Below, one piece after another: positions 17,787 to 29,300 of a DNA stretch of 64,000 nucleotides. Source of the stretch: Cyanophora paradoxa (lineage: Eukaryota > Glaucocystophyceae > Cyanophorales > Cyanophoraceae); assembly GCA_004431415.1 (NCBI GenBank), contig QPMI01000563.1, positions 163,627 to 227,626 of the forward strand, given 5' to 3'. Under the pieces are notes generated by a model. It ran no database searches. It was given only the letters and a program-made list of their open reading frames with translations, and was not told the DNA's origin. Every line of letters starts with the position of its first letter. Within the stretch, counting starts at the first letter, position 1. The position numbers and the translations under genes are program-made.

Positions 17787-17918
17787 TGAAAATTCATGTG
17801 AAAATTCAAATAAATTAATCGATTTTATTGATATAACATCGAATCACACATATGAATATTCATATTTTAATCCTGAGGCGGAACGCCGAGGGATTAAAAT
17901 ATGAATATTCATATGTGT
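17787..17918. repeat. Second copy of the copy A terminus
   Basis: About 130 bp repeating 17564-17695 at a constant offset of 223 bases, including the whole terminal hairpin (17846-17918). The two copies are separated by about 90 bp of GC-rich sequence with a (GCGCCG)n tract. This may mark a tandem or nested end, a leftover of a second integration, or a duplication at the junction. Confidence 0.8.
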
Positions 17919-19130
17919 CGTCACTGCCGTCACTAGGTCCCGGGTCCGAGTCGATCTCGAGTCGAGACTCGAGAGTCGAGAATCGCACTGTCAGTGTGAC
18001 AAGATCATGAGCGCTAGCTCGAGCTCGAGCCTGTCACAAAACTTGAAATCCAGGACGTGGACAGGATTGATCGGATAAACCGTACCGTATATATATATAT
18101 ACGTATACGTAACGGTACGTTGAACGTGCGGCTCATAATCAGCGCTAGCGGCCGCGGCTGCCATGCCCATGGCCAGCAGCTGCAGTCTGCATGCGCATGC
18201 GCACTGCGCAGGCCTAGGCCTAGGCTAGCGCTGCAGCCTGCAGCTGCGCACCTATAGCTAGGCTCCGAGCCCGCGCGGAGGCACAAATTATAAATCACCG
18301 CGCCATAAATTACCGCGTCATAAAACCCGGCCCGCGCCATCATGGCATGCGCATGCGCATCTAGCTACTAGGCTAGAAGCCTTGAAGAAAATACCGCGGT
18401 ACCAAATTACCGCGTTATAGAACTTTGATGCTTGTATCGGGAACTTTGAATTTGAGGGGTACTGTATGTGGCGACTTCGCAGGAGAGAATTGCCGGGCGC
18501 CGCGGTACGTACGCCGGTAAACCAAATTATTTTTAATTGCCGCGTTAATGCAAGATTTCGGCGGAACCGGTAATTAAGTGGGCGCGGCCCGGTAATTAAG
18601 TGGGCGCAGCCCTATCATTAGTATACCGACCGGTATAGTACGTACGTACCGTGCAACAGGAAAATACTGGACGCTGATAATTAGTGGACCGAAATCTTGC
18701 TTACTAATTTAATTTCGGGCTCCACTAGTAGGACCACTACTAGAATTTCGAATTCCCGGCCCTAGCTAAGGCTAGCTTATGGGAAGCGGCCTCATGCTGT
18801 ACCCCCCTTTTTTTTGCAAAAGTGGACGTCGCATTGATACACCACGGCACATGTATCAATGTTCTACGTGACGTGCCCTTCCGACCGGTCATCTATCTAG
18901 CCGATGGTGCTAGCTAGGTGCCGGCCATGGGTCGCTCAGTATGGGAGGTTCGCCTGAGTGGGGGAGCCATGGTTTTCGGTGATAGCCGTAACCAGACCCA
19001 CGCGCCCACCCCTTGATCAACTCCTCCATCCCTCATGAGCCCTGGAAGTGAGATGTCTCGCAGTCCGCCGCCCTCCCTTGCCGCCGCTCCGCCACGCCTC
19101 CTCCTCCCCACTCCGCCTCCTCCCTCCTCC
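17919..19130. other. Host DNA, palindrome-rich, no supported gene
   Basis: GC-rich DNA after the end of copy A. It holds CTCGAG-type nested palindromes (about 17940-18035), short TA/CGTA runs, GCATGC palindromes (18150-18360), several ATTACCGCG motifs (18290-18420) and a direct repeat of GGTAATTAAGTGGGCGC near 18580-18610. ORFs here are short and without recognisable content. Confidence 0.5.
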
Positions 19131-20132
19131 TCACCTGCGCCCCAGGACCCCGATTAATCGGTGTCCCGTTTTGTCGAGGTGAAGAAGGTGGTAGGAGGAA
19201 GATATGAGGAAGGAGAGGGAGTGGGCGGAGGCAGCAGCTTGGGGCGGGCAGCGGATGCGGGGCAAGGCAGGGAGAGGTGCCGGGACGGCAGAGTGTAGAG
19301 AGCGTGGGCACTGACAGGCGACGCAGAGAGCTGGGAGTGCGGAGACGAGGCGGGCCGCGAGGGGTCGGGAGGGGTCGACCGGGTTAGAGGGGGGGGCCGA
19401 GGCCAGGGGGGTGGCCGAAGCCATGGGGTTGGTCGAAGCCAGGGGAGTGGCCGAAGCCGATGGGGTGGCCGAAGCCAAAGAGGGGGCCGAGGCCATTGGG
19501 GGGGCCGAAGCCATAGGGGTGGCCGGAGCCAGCGGGGGGTCTGACACTGGAGGGCCGGTTGGGGCCGGGGGGGAGACCGTAGGGGGCCGAGGGGCAGCGT
19601 CGTGCGAGGTCCCGAGCGGGGGGGTCAGCTGGAGCGAGGGGGGGGAGGGGGAGTTGGCTGCTTGCAGCGTCGTAAGTGGTTTGTACACTCCGGGTGCAAA
19701 GAGGGATGTGATTGTGGGTTGCCCCGTGGGTATCGGCACCGTTCGCGCTTTTTTGGTCATGCGCCTGGGAGTCTTGCGGCCGGTTGCCTTTCTTTTCGCC
19801 GTAGGTACGGGCGGGGCGGGTGTAGAGGCGGGAGGGGGAGGGGTCGAGGGGCGCGGGCATTTGGGTGCCGGGGCAGAGGGGGTATCGGCTGTCCGTTTAC
19901 GTGAGGCAGGCGACGGGCGTGTTCGTTTCGGGGGAGGGGCCAGGGGGGGCCCCGGAGCGGGGCGTTTGGAAGGTTGGGTAGTGTTCGTAGGACCCGCGGG
20001 CGAAGCGGGCAGGATGCCAGTGTCGGAGTTCTCGTGTGACTGTCGTGCTGGGGGTACCGCAGGTGGGGAGGCAGGGCAGGAGGTGATCTCAGGGCGGGCG
20101 GGGCATTTTCCCCGTCTGGCGTCGGAGTGGGC
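19131..20132 (-). CDS. Proline/alanine-rich ORF with PIP-box-like motif, interrupted by copy B
   Basis: About 333 codons open to the copy B junction; the apparent ATG lies inside the viral end, so the true 5' part is lost. The sequence is Pro/Ala/Ser-rich with basic KKRTRPSP and RKTPRRMTKKAR clusters and QPTITSLF, close to a PCNA-binding PIP box. An 18-bp tandem repeat (about 19395-19550) codes for ASATPM-type units. Possibly a nuclear protein or retroelement ORF; low complexity means it may not be coding at all. Confidence 0.35.
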   Translation of the reverse strand, partial: AHSDARRGKCPARPEITSCPASPPAVPPARQSHENSDTGILPASPAGPTNTTQPSKRPAPGPPLAPPPKRTRPSPASRKRTADTPSAPAPKCPRPSTPPPPASTPAPPVPTAKRKATGRKTPRRMTKKARTVPIPTGQPTITSLFAPGVYKPLTTLQAANSPSPPSLQLTPPLGTSHDAAPRPPTVSPPAPTGPPVSDPPLAPATPMASAPPMASAPSLASATPSASATPLASTNPMASATPLASAPPSNPVDPSRPLAARLVSALPALCVACQCPRSLHSAVPAPLPALPRIRCPPQAAASAHSLSFLISSSYHLLHLDKTGHRLIGVLGRR

Positions 20133-20227
20133 ACACATATTGAAAAACGAATTTAAATCCCTCGTTCATCTCGATCGCTTCGCGATCTCGATTCACTCTG
20201 GATTTAAATTCGTTTTTCAATATGTGT
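20133..20227. repeat. Copy B terminal hairpin (left)
   Basis: 28-bp perfect stem: 20133-20160 (ACACATATTGAAAAACG...) against 20200-20227, with a 39-base loop that carries a smaller ATCG/CGAT palindrome. The same structure is at 56589-56683. A folded end of this kind could serve protein-primed replication or hairpin resolution; this role is inferred. Confidence 0.8.
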
Positions 20228-20549
20228 TAATTTAATACTAAAATACATATTTTTCGATTAATTTCTTAAACTTTTTATGCAAACTTTGTATAAAATAATG
20301 CAAACTTTGTATTAAAAATGAAAACGCGTTTACCAAAATGCATATTTTCGATTAAACTTCGATAGATTCAATTGATCTTATATCGATTGATTATGTACTT
20401 TGTTGTTTACATACAAATCTGCGATAGATTAACATTAAACTGCTTAAAGATCGATATAATTGCGATTAAATTGCATAAATTCGCATAAACTCGATATAAC
20501 TCTCATGTATTGAAGTAGACCACCGCCCATTCTGTATCGAAAAACGCAA

Positions 20550-20815
20550 AAAGTGTCACAGAGTTGCATTGTGTCCAATTGAACAATCGATGAGATTGCT
20601 GATGTACATTTTTGCACCGAAAAAGTGTCACAGAGTTGCATTATCTCCCATTAAACAATCGATTAGATTGCGGGATTTTCTATTGGAATATATCGGAACT
20701 GCATTATGTCCAATTAAACAATCGATGAGATTGCGGATTTATATTTTAGATCGAAAAAGTGTCACAGAGTTGCATGGTCTCCAATTGAACAATCGATTAG
20801 ATTGCATATGTTCTA
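20550..20815. repeat. Four subterminal iterons of about 65 bp
   Basis: Four imperfect units pairing GTGTCACAGAGTTGCAT with ACAATCGATTAGATTGC; the third lacks the first half. The mirrored set is at 56001-56266. Regular spacing and the palindromic ATCGAT core suggest binding sites for a replication or recombination protein. Confidence 0.7.
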
Positions 20816-20918
20816 TAAAACAGAATAATTGAATTCAAGTGTGACAGGTAGTATTCAAATGATATTCAGTAATAGATATATTTGTTTTTGAGAAAGTCAG
20901 TAAGAGGGGTAGAATGTC

Positions 20919-21310
20919 TGTGACAGGTGTGACAGGTGTGACAGGTGTTTTCAGAAGTCTGTCATTTTTGAAAAATTTAGAAAGTTTGAAAATAGGTGTC
21001 ACACCTGTCACACCTGTCACACTCAATTAAACTACCTGTCACACCTGGTCTCCTTACCATTTTCAGTAAGACAGAAAGGTATTCATGAAATCGACTATTG
21101 TTGGGTGGATTTTGAAGGTGTCACACCTGTCACATAGACTGTTTTCAGTAAGACAACAATAAATTCTTGAATATCTCAGTAAGAAATAGAGTCTTTTGTT
21201 AATTGGGTGTGACGGGTGTGACAGGTGTGACAGGTGTTTTCAGAAGTCTGTAATTTGTGAGAATTTTAAAAAGTTTGAAAATAGGTGTCACACCTGTCAC
21301 AGGCGTCACA
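20919..21310. repeat. Two TGTGACAGG palindromes
   Basis: Element 1 (20919-21021) has a perfect 25-bp stem of TGTGACAGG repeats (arms 20919-20943 and 20997-21021); element 2 (about 21208-21310) is similar with mismatches. Both share the loop word TTTTCAGAAGTCTG, and ACCATTTTCAGTAAGAC follows each element (21049 and 21344 regions). Mirrored copies are at 55506-55608 and 55795-55897, and an internal copy at 46602-46705. Confidence 0.85.
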
Positions 21311-21390
21311 GTCAATTAAATAGGTGTCACACCCGATTATCTGACCATTTTCAGTAAGACCATCTGAAATTCTGAATTTCTCAGTGTCAA

Positions 21391-21792
21391 CTAACTCGGA
21401 AATCGCAATACTCTATGTTTCTCCGATTTCTCCAACCCTGAAAACACACCTGTTATTCTCTCATCTATCTCATGAGATACTCTCGTGGTTTTTCTCTCTG
21501 CTTCTAATCCACAACTGAATATATCAATCGCCAGCATACCTTCATTTGAGTAACAATGAGCAGTGCAGTGGCTCTCATCCAGCAGAAGAACCATTGCAAA
21601 ACCAGGAGGAGAAATACCACCATCGAAAATCTCGCAATGCTTGTGAACTACTCGAATACCTTGCTCTTGAATAATAGTTTGTAAGAACTGCATTAACCAC
21701 CTGGTCGTTGTCTCCAAGTCTTCCACTCCTACTGCTAATTGGGTTCTGAATTTGTAATCCAGCATCACATGGAAGCCTCGATGAGTATTCAT
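21391..21792 (-). CDS. speH: S-adenosylmethionine decarboxylase proenzyme (copy B)
   Basis: 133 residues, intact. The catalytic core is the same as in copy A: LLDESH with Ser74 as pyruvoyl precursor, His79 (+5) and Cys94 (+20). N- and C-terminal parts are diverged from copy A while the core is nearly unchanged. It is one of few large-module B genes without a frameshift. Its last 96 bases lie inside the left TIR, so its tail is duplicated at the other end (55330-55425). It should yield decarboxylated AdoMet for spermidine synthesis. Confidence 0.88.
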   Translation of the reverse strand: MNTHRGFHVMLDYKFRTQLAVGVEDLETTTRWLMQFLQTIIQEQGIRVVHKHCEIFDGGISPPGFAMVLLLDESHCTAHCYSNEGMLAIDIFSCGLEAERKTTRVSHEIDERITGVFSGLEKSEKHRVLRFPS

Positions 21793-21832
21793 TTATGAAT
21801 AATTTAGAAAAATTAAAAACGCGATTGGTAGA

Positions 21833-21982
21833 ATGCGAACCATCTTAGCAAGAGTGCTACCTTATGAGTTGGTGGATATCATTCTGCTGCACTACCACAA
21901 GACCTGTCCAAACTGCTTTGACACATGCATAATCACAAAGGGAAAATGGGGAAAGATCCTCATTTCTCTCTCAAAGATCTAA
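21833..21982 (+). CDS. 49-residue F-box-like / Cys-rich small protein
   Basis: ATG 21833 to TAA 21982. VLPYELVDIILLHYHKTCPN resembles the start of an F-box-type helix pair, and CPNCFDTC could bind metal. Its stop overlaps the stop of the convergent zinc-ribbon gene (21979). It is in the gap between zinc-ribbon and AdoMetDC genes, where copy A has only 29 bp. Coding status is uncertain because it is so short. Confidence 0.4.
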   Translation: MRTILARVLPYELVDIILLHYHKTCPNCFDTCIITKGKWGKILISLSKI

Positions 21983-22251
21983 TCAAAGTACAGTACCACT
22001 GGTTTATCATCTATCACAATTCCTGATGTAGTCTTTTTTCTGTAAGCATGAGAGGATTTCTTGTTGCACTCTCTGCATCCACTTCCCCTTACATGATTAA
22101 ATGGGTAGGTTTGGAGGATCTTGTTGCATTTAAGGCATCTAACAGAGACCTTCTCTTGTGCTTTCTTATACACTGTCTCACTATAATCGAATTTAGCATC
22201 ACCATGAACCATCATTGCAGATTCTATGAATTTCTTTGTTTTATCATCCAT
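21979..22251 (-). CDS. Zinc-ribbon protein (DUF723-like), copy B
   Basis: 90 residues, intact, homologous to 15967-16239. VSVRCLKCNKILQTYPFNHV and GSGCRECNKK keep both Cys-x2-Cys pairs; the N-terminus keeps the H-G-D-x-K-F-D-Y pattern of the family. Preservation of both this gene and AdoMetDC, while neighbours are broken, fits a linked function or simply short length. Confidence 0.7.
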   Translation of the reverse strand: MDDKTKKFIESAMMVHGDAKFDYSETVYKKAQEKVSVRCLKCNKILQTYPFNHVRGSGCRECNKKSSHAYRKKTTSGIVIDDKPVVLYFD

Positions 22252-22257
22252 TCCTCT

Positions 22258-23101
22258 CTATATATACCTGAGATTTCTATGGAGCAGTATCCTGCCCAAA
22301 ATGGGGAAGTATCGATTTGTGCCGTAATATTCTGCATATGTATTCTGTCTTGCAATAGCATCGGTTCTCTCAGCATAGAGAATGCATTTGTAGATACCAA
22401 ATCTGGTGGCTCTCACCAAAAACTGGTAATCTTCAAGACCGAAATTCACTCCATGATAAGCAATCCGAAATTGTCATATGGAGTGATTACAACTGCAATA
22501 TTTGGGGTTCCACCCTCTACTTGACAGACAGCATAAACATCTGGTGGAATATCCACGACCACCTTGTAGTGGTCACCAATCTCAACAAGAGAATCAACTA
22601 CTGATGTCTGCTCATTCACAACAATTGGGAAGATCTTGATAATATATGGTGCATTCATACTGGGGACATAGGTGCGAATTCTGGTGTTGGGATCAATGGG
22701 ATTGGGTTGATCATTTACGAAAAGAGGCGCACCAACAGCTCCACCAATCCGAAGACCATCACCAATATATGCTCCCCCGTTTTGCAGTTAATAGCTCCCG
22801 ACCGAGATTCAAAAGAATAAGTAGAAAGAGGATCACCATAACTGTCTGGGTCTCCATAATGGGCAGAAAAGTTCGCATTTGTCACAAGGAGTTTCGTTGT
22901 CTTAACTATACCATTATTTTTATCACATCTGAGTTCCTGCAATCTCAGTTTATGGGTGGAACCAAAGGTATTCATTGTAGGTTGTACTTCTGTGGATTGG
23001 AGACCTTCTACATCATCAAAAGTAGCATGCTGCAAAACGTGATTTGCAGGTGCTGCTAATGAGAGTTGGGGTGTAATAATTCGCTCTACTGGGGCAGCCA
23101 T
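22258..23101 (-). pseudogene. Fibre-head paralogue 4, copy B (frameshifted)
   Basis: Homologue of 15112-15963 from ATG 23101. The N-terminal module is intact to about 22760, where the frame shifts; a second shift lies near 22450. Identity to copy A is high in the N-terminal part and lower in the head domain, so this gene is near the edge of the highly similar tract. Confidence 0.75.
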
Positions 23102-23102
23102 T

Positions 23103-23968
23103 TTACATTAAAGTAATATATAATTTATGGGGTTGGGTATCAATCACATCTGGTTCCTGGTAAAACCCTGTTTGAGAAAGAGTATCAGGAGTAACACCTC
23201 TTAGAGCTGAGACAGCAGCTATATCTGTTCTGATACCCATAACTGTAATTGTATATTTTCCAATATCTGTAACAAACAGATCATAGGTGAAATTGTTATT
23301 ATAAACACAGAACCCTGTGCCGAAATGATCATATCCTTGAACACTGAAATTGTATCTGTGACCTGGCTGGTTATTGTTGGCTCTACATAAAGAAAGCATT
23401 GCAGAAGGAATGACCAGCCCTCTCATTACTCTTTTGGTTCCTTCAATCAATTCAGAGTTTTCAAGTGTGACAGTATAACCTTGGTAAAATTGAATAATTG
23501 GCTGTTGTGCAACTGGTATATATAATCGAATTCGTTGTGGGTCTTCAACATTCTGTTCAAGAGTATCTGGGACATCATTGTATGCAATTGATGAGGAGAG
23601 TTGACCTGAAACTCTGCAACCACCACCAATAAATGCTCCACCTGATCTCACAGTTACAGCAGCAGAATTCTTGTCAAAATCGAGGGCTTTCAGGTCTACA
23701 CTGTAAGCATCAGGACCTCCATTAGTGGGTTGGAAGAAGTTCGCATTTGAGACAAGGAGTCGAGTTGTTTTAACCACACCCGAATTCTTGTCTGCTCTCA
23801 GTTCTTTAACTCGAATAATCGAATTCTTATCAAAAGAGTTACCATTGGAATTGGGTCTCTCTGTGGATTCTAAACCACGAACCTCATCATTAACTTCATG
23901 CTGGCGAAAGTGCATAGCAGGGATCCAAGGGAATATATTGGAAGTTGAACTCGATTATATTCACCCAT
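23103..23968 (-). pseudogene. Fibre-head paralogue 3, copy B (frameshifted)
   Basis: Homologue of 14243-15088. From ATG 23968 the frame breaks after about 17 codons (loss of one base in a C run near 23920), then stays open to 23103 with a shifted C-terminal end. About 93 percent identical to copy A by eye. Confidence 0.75.
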
Positions 23969-24269
23969 TGCTTCTTTTACTAAGAAGGAAAGAAAAATAA
24001 TGTACACTACTCTTCTGTGACATTGTTATACTCGATCCTTTCTTTACAGTTCCCCTTTGGAATGCCTGTAATACAATCGCTTCCTTTGAGGTTGGTATCT
24101 GAACTCCTGATGAGATGCAAGATTGGATCTCTTTCTGAACAATCTCATCAATTGCGATTCTTGCCCTGTTGTGGGCAGCATTATCAATCCAGTCCTGAAC
24201 AGAAGCAGCGCAATATTCCATTCCCAACTTTTCGGTATCAGTCAGAACTACTTGGTATATATTCGACAT
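23961..24269 (-). CDS. Small fibre-cluster protein, copy B (altered C-terminus)
   Basis: Homologue of 13941-14204. The first about 78 residues are identical to copy A; then a one-base change in frame replaces the last residues and extends the ORF to 102 residues, overlapping the start of the next gene. It could still be expressed, or be decaying with its neighbours. Confidence 0.6.
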   Translation of the reverse strand: MSNIYQVVLTDTEKLGMEYCAASVQDWIDNAAHNRARIAIDEIVQKEIQSCISSGVQIPTSKEAIVLQAFQRGTVKKGSSITMSQKSSVHYFSFLLSKRSNG

Positions 24270-24288
24270 TCTAAACTACTTGTAGAAA

Positions 24289-25310
24289 TTAAATTATGCT
24301 CAGCAATTCGCCACTAAACGTTGTGAATTCTGAAATGGAAGTATCAACAGCATAAATAGAGACATTATCCCCGGCTCCAAGTCTGAGTATTGCGCTCAAA
24401 ATGATTGTTTTGTTGGTTACTGTTTGTGAGTTGTTTACCCTGAAATTGAATTCTGTTGAAACATTCTGATCATTTACTTTCAGATCTACACTCACAGATG
24501 AGGTAACAATACTATAAGAATTAAGAGAGAATCTATAATCTCCACTTATAGGCGCTGTGAATTTCCCTTCTACTACATCAAATGAGTTGGTATTATCAAA
24601 GAATTCATGCAACCAATTAGTAAGACGCCCATATACTCCACTTCTTGTTGCTACACCAAACCCAACACAAAATCGAGGTTGGGTTTCTTGCTTCAAATAA
24701 AAGTTTGCTGCGATTGTAAGACCCCCTGCATCAATTCGTGCGACTTCTGTGCTATTGCGTTTCAGAATGAGATCTACATTTGCTCCTGTATCTATTTCAG
24801 GTGTTTGAATCTTTGTGGTTGTGGTCATCACAGGGACTGTATAAGTAGGAACAAAAAGACCACCATTTGCATTCACAACACCTGTAAATGTCGTTGGCCT
24901 GAAATTGAGACGTTTGCAGCTGAGAGTGTTCCATTCACAAAAGCTCCCGAACCTATCCATGCTCCACCTGATTTAACTACAAGTGCTGCATTATTTTCTG
25001 TCCCATCAAAAGTAACAATCTGTGGTGTGGTCACCCCACCTGCATCATCATAAATAGCTGCATCAGCAACTACACCACCTGTTAACACCTGATTCTTGTT
25101 ACTTACGATTAATTGTGTGGTTCTTATTTTTCCAGCATTTCTATCACATCGAATCTCCTTGCATCTGATAATCGAATTTTGAGTAAACGAATCTGCTCCT
25201 GTGGTTTCTGTGCAAATAAACCCGGGAATAGCATCTGTAACTGTGTGGTTCAGTTGATGCAATTTAGGTGCTGCATAACAGAAAACAGGAACTGCAATTT
25301 GGGTAGCCAT
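24289..25310 (-). pseudogene. Fibre-head paralogue 2, copy B (one frameshift)
   Basis: Homologue of 12899-13921, about 98 percent identical by eye. ATG 25310; the frame changes near 24895 between the N-terminal module and the linker, where copy B also differs by substitutions. The C1q-like head reads intact downstream. Confidence 0.8.
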
Positions 25311-26378
25311 CTATAAATTCCCAACAAAAAGTTTATAATCTACTGATGAGATGCCCCCCAAAACAGGTAATACCTTGTATTGTAGCATCATATTGCATGG
25401 ACGATGTCCAGGTTTGTATAACATTCACAAATTCGTTCGCATATACAGCAAAAGAAGCCTCCATATGAACACTTCGCCTTCCATTGTAAGTTGAAAATTC
25501 TTGAACCGATTGAGGGGAAAGAGCCAAATCATTCTTTCTAAATGCAACTCTACACTCCCCTGTTGATGAAGCTGTTGACATTTGAACAATGAAGAAGAAT
25601 CTATAAATTCCGGACACAGGTGCTGTAAAGGTGCCTGTGGATAATGTGATATTATTGCTTGCATCCACAAGAGTTCTGTTAAAAGCGAATCTTCTTGCTG
25701 TTGATGTGGTTCCCACAGTAACTGCTGATGTTGAATAATTTACAATACAAAACCGAGGGTGAGGAGCTTTCAGATATTTAATTAGATTTATTGAAGGGGA
25801 AACATTGTTTATGGTTGCTGTAACCACTGCATTTCTCTTGATATTGAGTGCATTCGATGATTCAATTTCAGGTGTGTTTAACATTGTGGAAAAGACACCA
25901 ACACCAACTGAAAAACTACTCGCATTATATCCACCCTCAAAATTTATTGGACTCTCAAACATTCCACTTCCAGCATTTAGTATGGATGCTGTTACTGTTC
26001 CATTCACCTTTAATGCCTCTCCAAAGTATGCTCCTCCACTCTTGACTACAAGAGCGGAAGTATTACTTGTGTTACCAAAAGAAACTATCTGTGCTGTGGT
26101 AAATCCACCTACATTATCATATATTGCTGAATCTGGGACTACTTGACCTGCTTGAACCTGATTTTTATTCGAGATAATAATTCCTGTGGTTCTTATCTTG
26201 CCTCCATTCCTATCACATCGAATTTCTTGACTCTGAGTATATTATTCTCTGTGAAAGAGGTATTACTTGAAGTTTCAGTACAAATATACCCAGGGGTTGA
26301 ATCAACTACTCCATGAGAGGTGCTGTGCAGTGATTTGGCTGCAAGTTCATAGTTTGGGATTTCTAATAGAGAGGTCAT
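25311..26378 (-). pseudogene. Fibre-head paralogue 1, copy B (frameshifted)
   Basis: Homologue of 11831-12898. ATG 26378; frame breaks near 26220 and near the 3' end at about 25350. Most of the gene, including the C1q-like head, is nearly identical to copy A at the nucleotide level. Confidence 0.8.
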
Positions 26379-26397
26379 CTTTATATTAATCAAATAG

Positions 26398-29300
26398 TTA
26401 AATTGCGACAGCAATGTAATGGATTGTTACAGTTTTGGATGAATTATTCATTGCATATGGATCAGTGAAAAGTTCACAAGTGAAATAGTTACTGTAAACA
26501 TTCAACAGGTTCACAGTAAAAATGACGGGAGTTACTTGATAATTTGGTTCTTGTCCTTCATGCCTTACAGTTGCTGTAACAACAGGAGGAGAAGCAAAGG
26601 CATTGGTAAAATAGATAGTAAGATTGAACACATATAGATTATTGTAATTTAAAACAGGAGTAGTGTAAACATACTTACCTGCTTGAATTTTCCCATTAAA
26701 ATATGCATTGAGTTGACTGGAAAGATCTGCTTCTGTAATGCATCGACTGATGGTCGCATTATTTGAGGGGTTCATAGCATAGAAATTCCTTGCATATGCA
26801 TTTCCACGAACAAGTAAGGTTTTATCAAAGTAATTCTGCGAATTGTGGAAGAACCATGTTTCTTCAAACATAGGTCCTGCTGGTTCTACAATCTGACCTG
26901 ATCCTACATACATCGTGTTGTTGGCTCTAATAGTGGTTGCTGTGAATGGATCAAGAGTAGGTCGATCTGTAATATCTCCCCAAAGGTGTGTGTGAGCAAA
27001 ATCTGTAATTTGAGACTTAGTATGAGTATGAGCAAAGTCTGTAATCTCACCTTTGGTGTGAGTGTGTGCAAAATCTGTTATCTCACTCTTTACATGGTGT
27101 GAGCAAAGTCTGTAATCTCTCCTTGTGTGAGTGTGTGCAAAATCTGTTATCTGTGACTTTGTGTGAGTGTGTGCGAAATCTGTGATTTCAGATTTAAAAT
27201 GAGTGTGAGCGAAATTCGTGATATCTGCTCTGGTGTGGAAGTGAGCAAAATCTGTTATCTGGGATTTGGTGTGAGTGTGTGCAAAATCTATAATTTCTGC
27301 TTTGTGTGGGTGTGTGATCTATTATTCAGATCAAGGAAACTACCTGAGTATGCAACAGGGTGTAAATTGGAGGTGGGTTTTTGAGGAGATCATTATATCT
27401 CCTGTGAAAGAGATCGTTTTCAGTTCACCCCTTCCACATAATCAGAAGGTAGGTCAATCTTAATGGGCATAATAGCTGGATCATCTGGGATCTCATACTC
27501 ACCTCCTGGATGTACAACTGGAAGGTTTGATTACTTTCAGTGTGGACAAAGAAGTTACATGCTGTCACTGTTCCATCAATATTCCACCTGTGAGAGGAGG
27601 TAATCACCTGTCACACCAATATTAATACCTGCAATAATTGTATTCAGTTCTGTTTCATCTATGTAGTTTTGGGCTTGAAGGTAATCCTCTGTTACCACTC
27701 TGATATGGTCTCATTGTGAATATTCTTTGCTGCTGCCCTTGATTGATTTCTAAAACTCCTCACCAACTCCACCATTATAATTCGTTTTTATCCATGAGAT
27801 TTCGCATCTCTTGTAGTCATCTCGATTTCCAATGAGAGCATTGGGTAACAATCTCTCTCTGCTGAATATTAATTTGGGTCTTGAACTATCTAAGTCACTA
27901 ACATCAGTTACATTAATTTGGATTGCTGCATCTTTGTCATCATAGTTTGCTGGATCAGATGGTAGAGAGATCAATCCTCCTGTCATTGGGATGTCATCTG
28001 CATAGTAACTGGTTAAATAGATACCTGGTTTGGTGTCCATCAAACCGAAATTTCCGCCTGCTGCAATTATCTGCATCCTTGTAGGGGTCTGATGTATAAT
28101 TCACCCTGCATTTTGGTTCCTGCATCTATTCCTTTGAGATTCAGGTAATATTCATCTAATCTTAATCTCTCTGGTATGATATTACTTTGGTAGAGAGTAA
28201 CACCATGTAAGGTGTCGAAATCATCACCTGCTGATGCGAATTTTGGTTGTTCATCTATTTCGCTCCATTTATGTCTGTGATCTTCTGGTGGAAACTCTTC
28301 TGGTTTTCCATCAATATCACCCCAGTCATGCCTGTGATCCTCTGGTGGGAATTTGTCTGGTTTACCTAATATCTCATCCCAGTCATGGTTGTGATCCTCT
28401 GGTGGAAATCTGGCTGGTTTATTCTTGATCTGCTCCCAATCTGGGAAGAATTCCCAAATCTCTGGCGAAATCCATCTGGTAATAATTCTTCATGGGTTCA
28501 TATGGTTGCTCATAATCCACAACTGGTGGTTCGAGACCATCTGCTAAATATTCCTCATGGGGTTCATAATTCTGTCATATTCATACTCTTGTGGATCTAA
28601 ACCATCTGGTAATACTCTTCCTCATTGGGGTCATATTGATCATACTCATATTCCTGTGGGTCAAACCGTCTGGTAGGTATTCTCCTCATCTGGGACGAAG
28701 TAGTATCATCAAGCTCCAAATATCGATTTCGGAGGTAAATATTGCTCATCATTTGCTTTCTTGGTTCAATTATCGGTTTATTTCGAACTGCTCCCAACTC
28801 ACAATGTGCTGCCCAAAGGGAACTGTCTCATCTGCTGTATACTCTCTTCCTGGTTGCTTTTTGGTGTTAAATCTGGTGGATCCCATGGAAGAGGAAGGGA
28901 ACTGGGACAGGTCCATAGGTCCATAATATCAAAGATCTCTCTATGGTCTTCTCACTTACCAGTTTCTCACCATTTGCATACACATTGCTTCCATGGATAT
29001 TTCGCCATTGCCTGGTTCTGATACCAAGATCTTTGGTGTTGGTGACCAAGGTAAAAGGTGCCTATCCATTTCGACAAGGTCTGGGTGTAAATGAACTGTT
29101 ACTGGTTGAGTGGGGCTACTGTTGACAGTGATAGACGCCTTATTCTTTGCTGTATCACCAGGTAGTTGGAAACCGAATTGTGCATTAGAAGCCGAATTCG
29201 CCACAATATCCTTGGATAAACATTGTTAGTGAACTCGATTTTGTTGGTTTCTCCATGGGGGCTATCTGTAATATTTCGGGAATTTGTGCAATTGCATTTG

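Larger units (their letters stand above)
20133..21486. repeat. Copy B left terminal inverted repeat (1354 bp)
   Basis: Reverse complement of 55330-56683, with exactly equal length. By eye I found one mismatch (20499 against 56317). Order from the tip: terminal hairpin, AT-rich DNA, four iterons, two large palindromes, then the last 96 bases of the AdoMetDC gene. The inner boundary lies within AdoMetDC codons. Short ORFs inside are repeat-derived. Confidence 0.93.

Noticed and set aside
19411-20235. Long Gly-rich plus-strand ORF
   Set aside because: It is the antisense shadow of the Pro-rich frame and crosses the viral junction; GC-rich repeats keep all frames open.
20569-21026. ORFs inside the TIRs (also at 55790-56247)
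   Set aside because: The translations are just the iterons and TGTGACAGG palindromes; identical in both TIRs because the DNA is identical.
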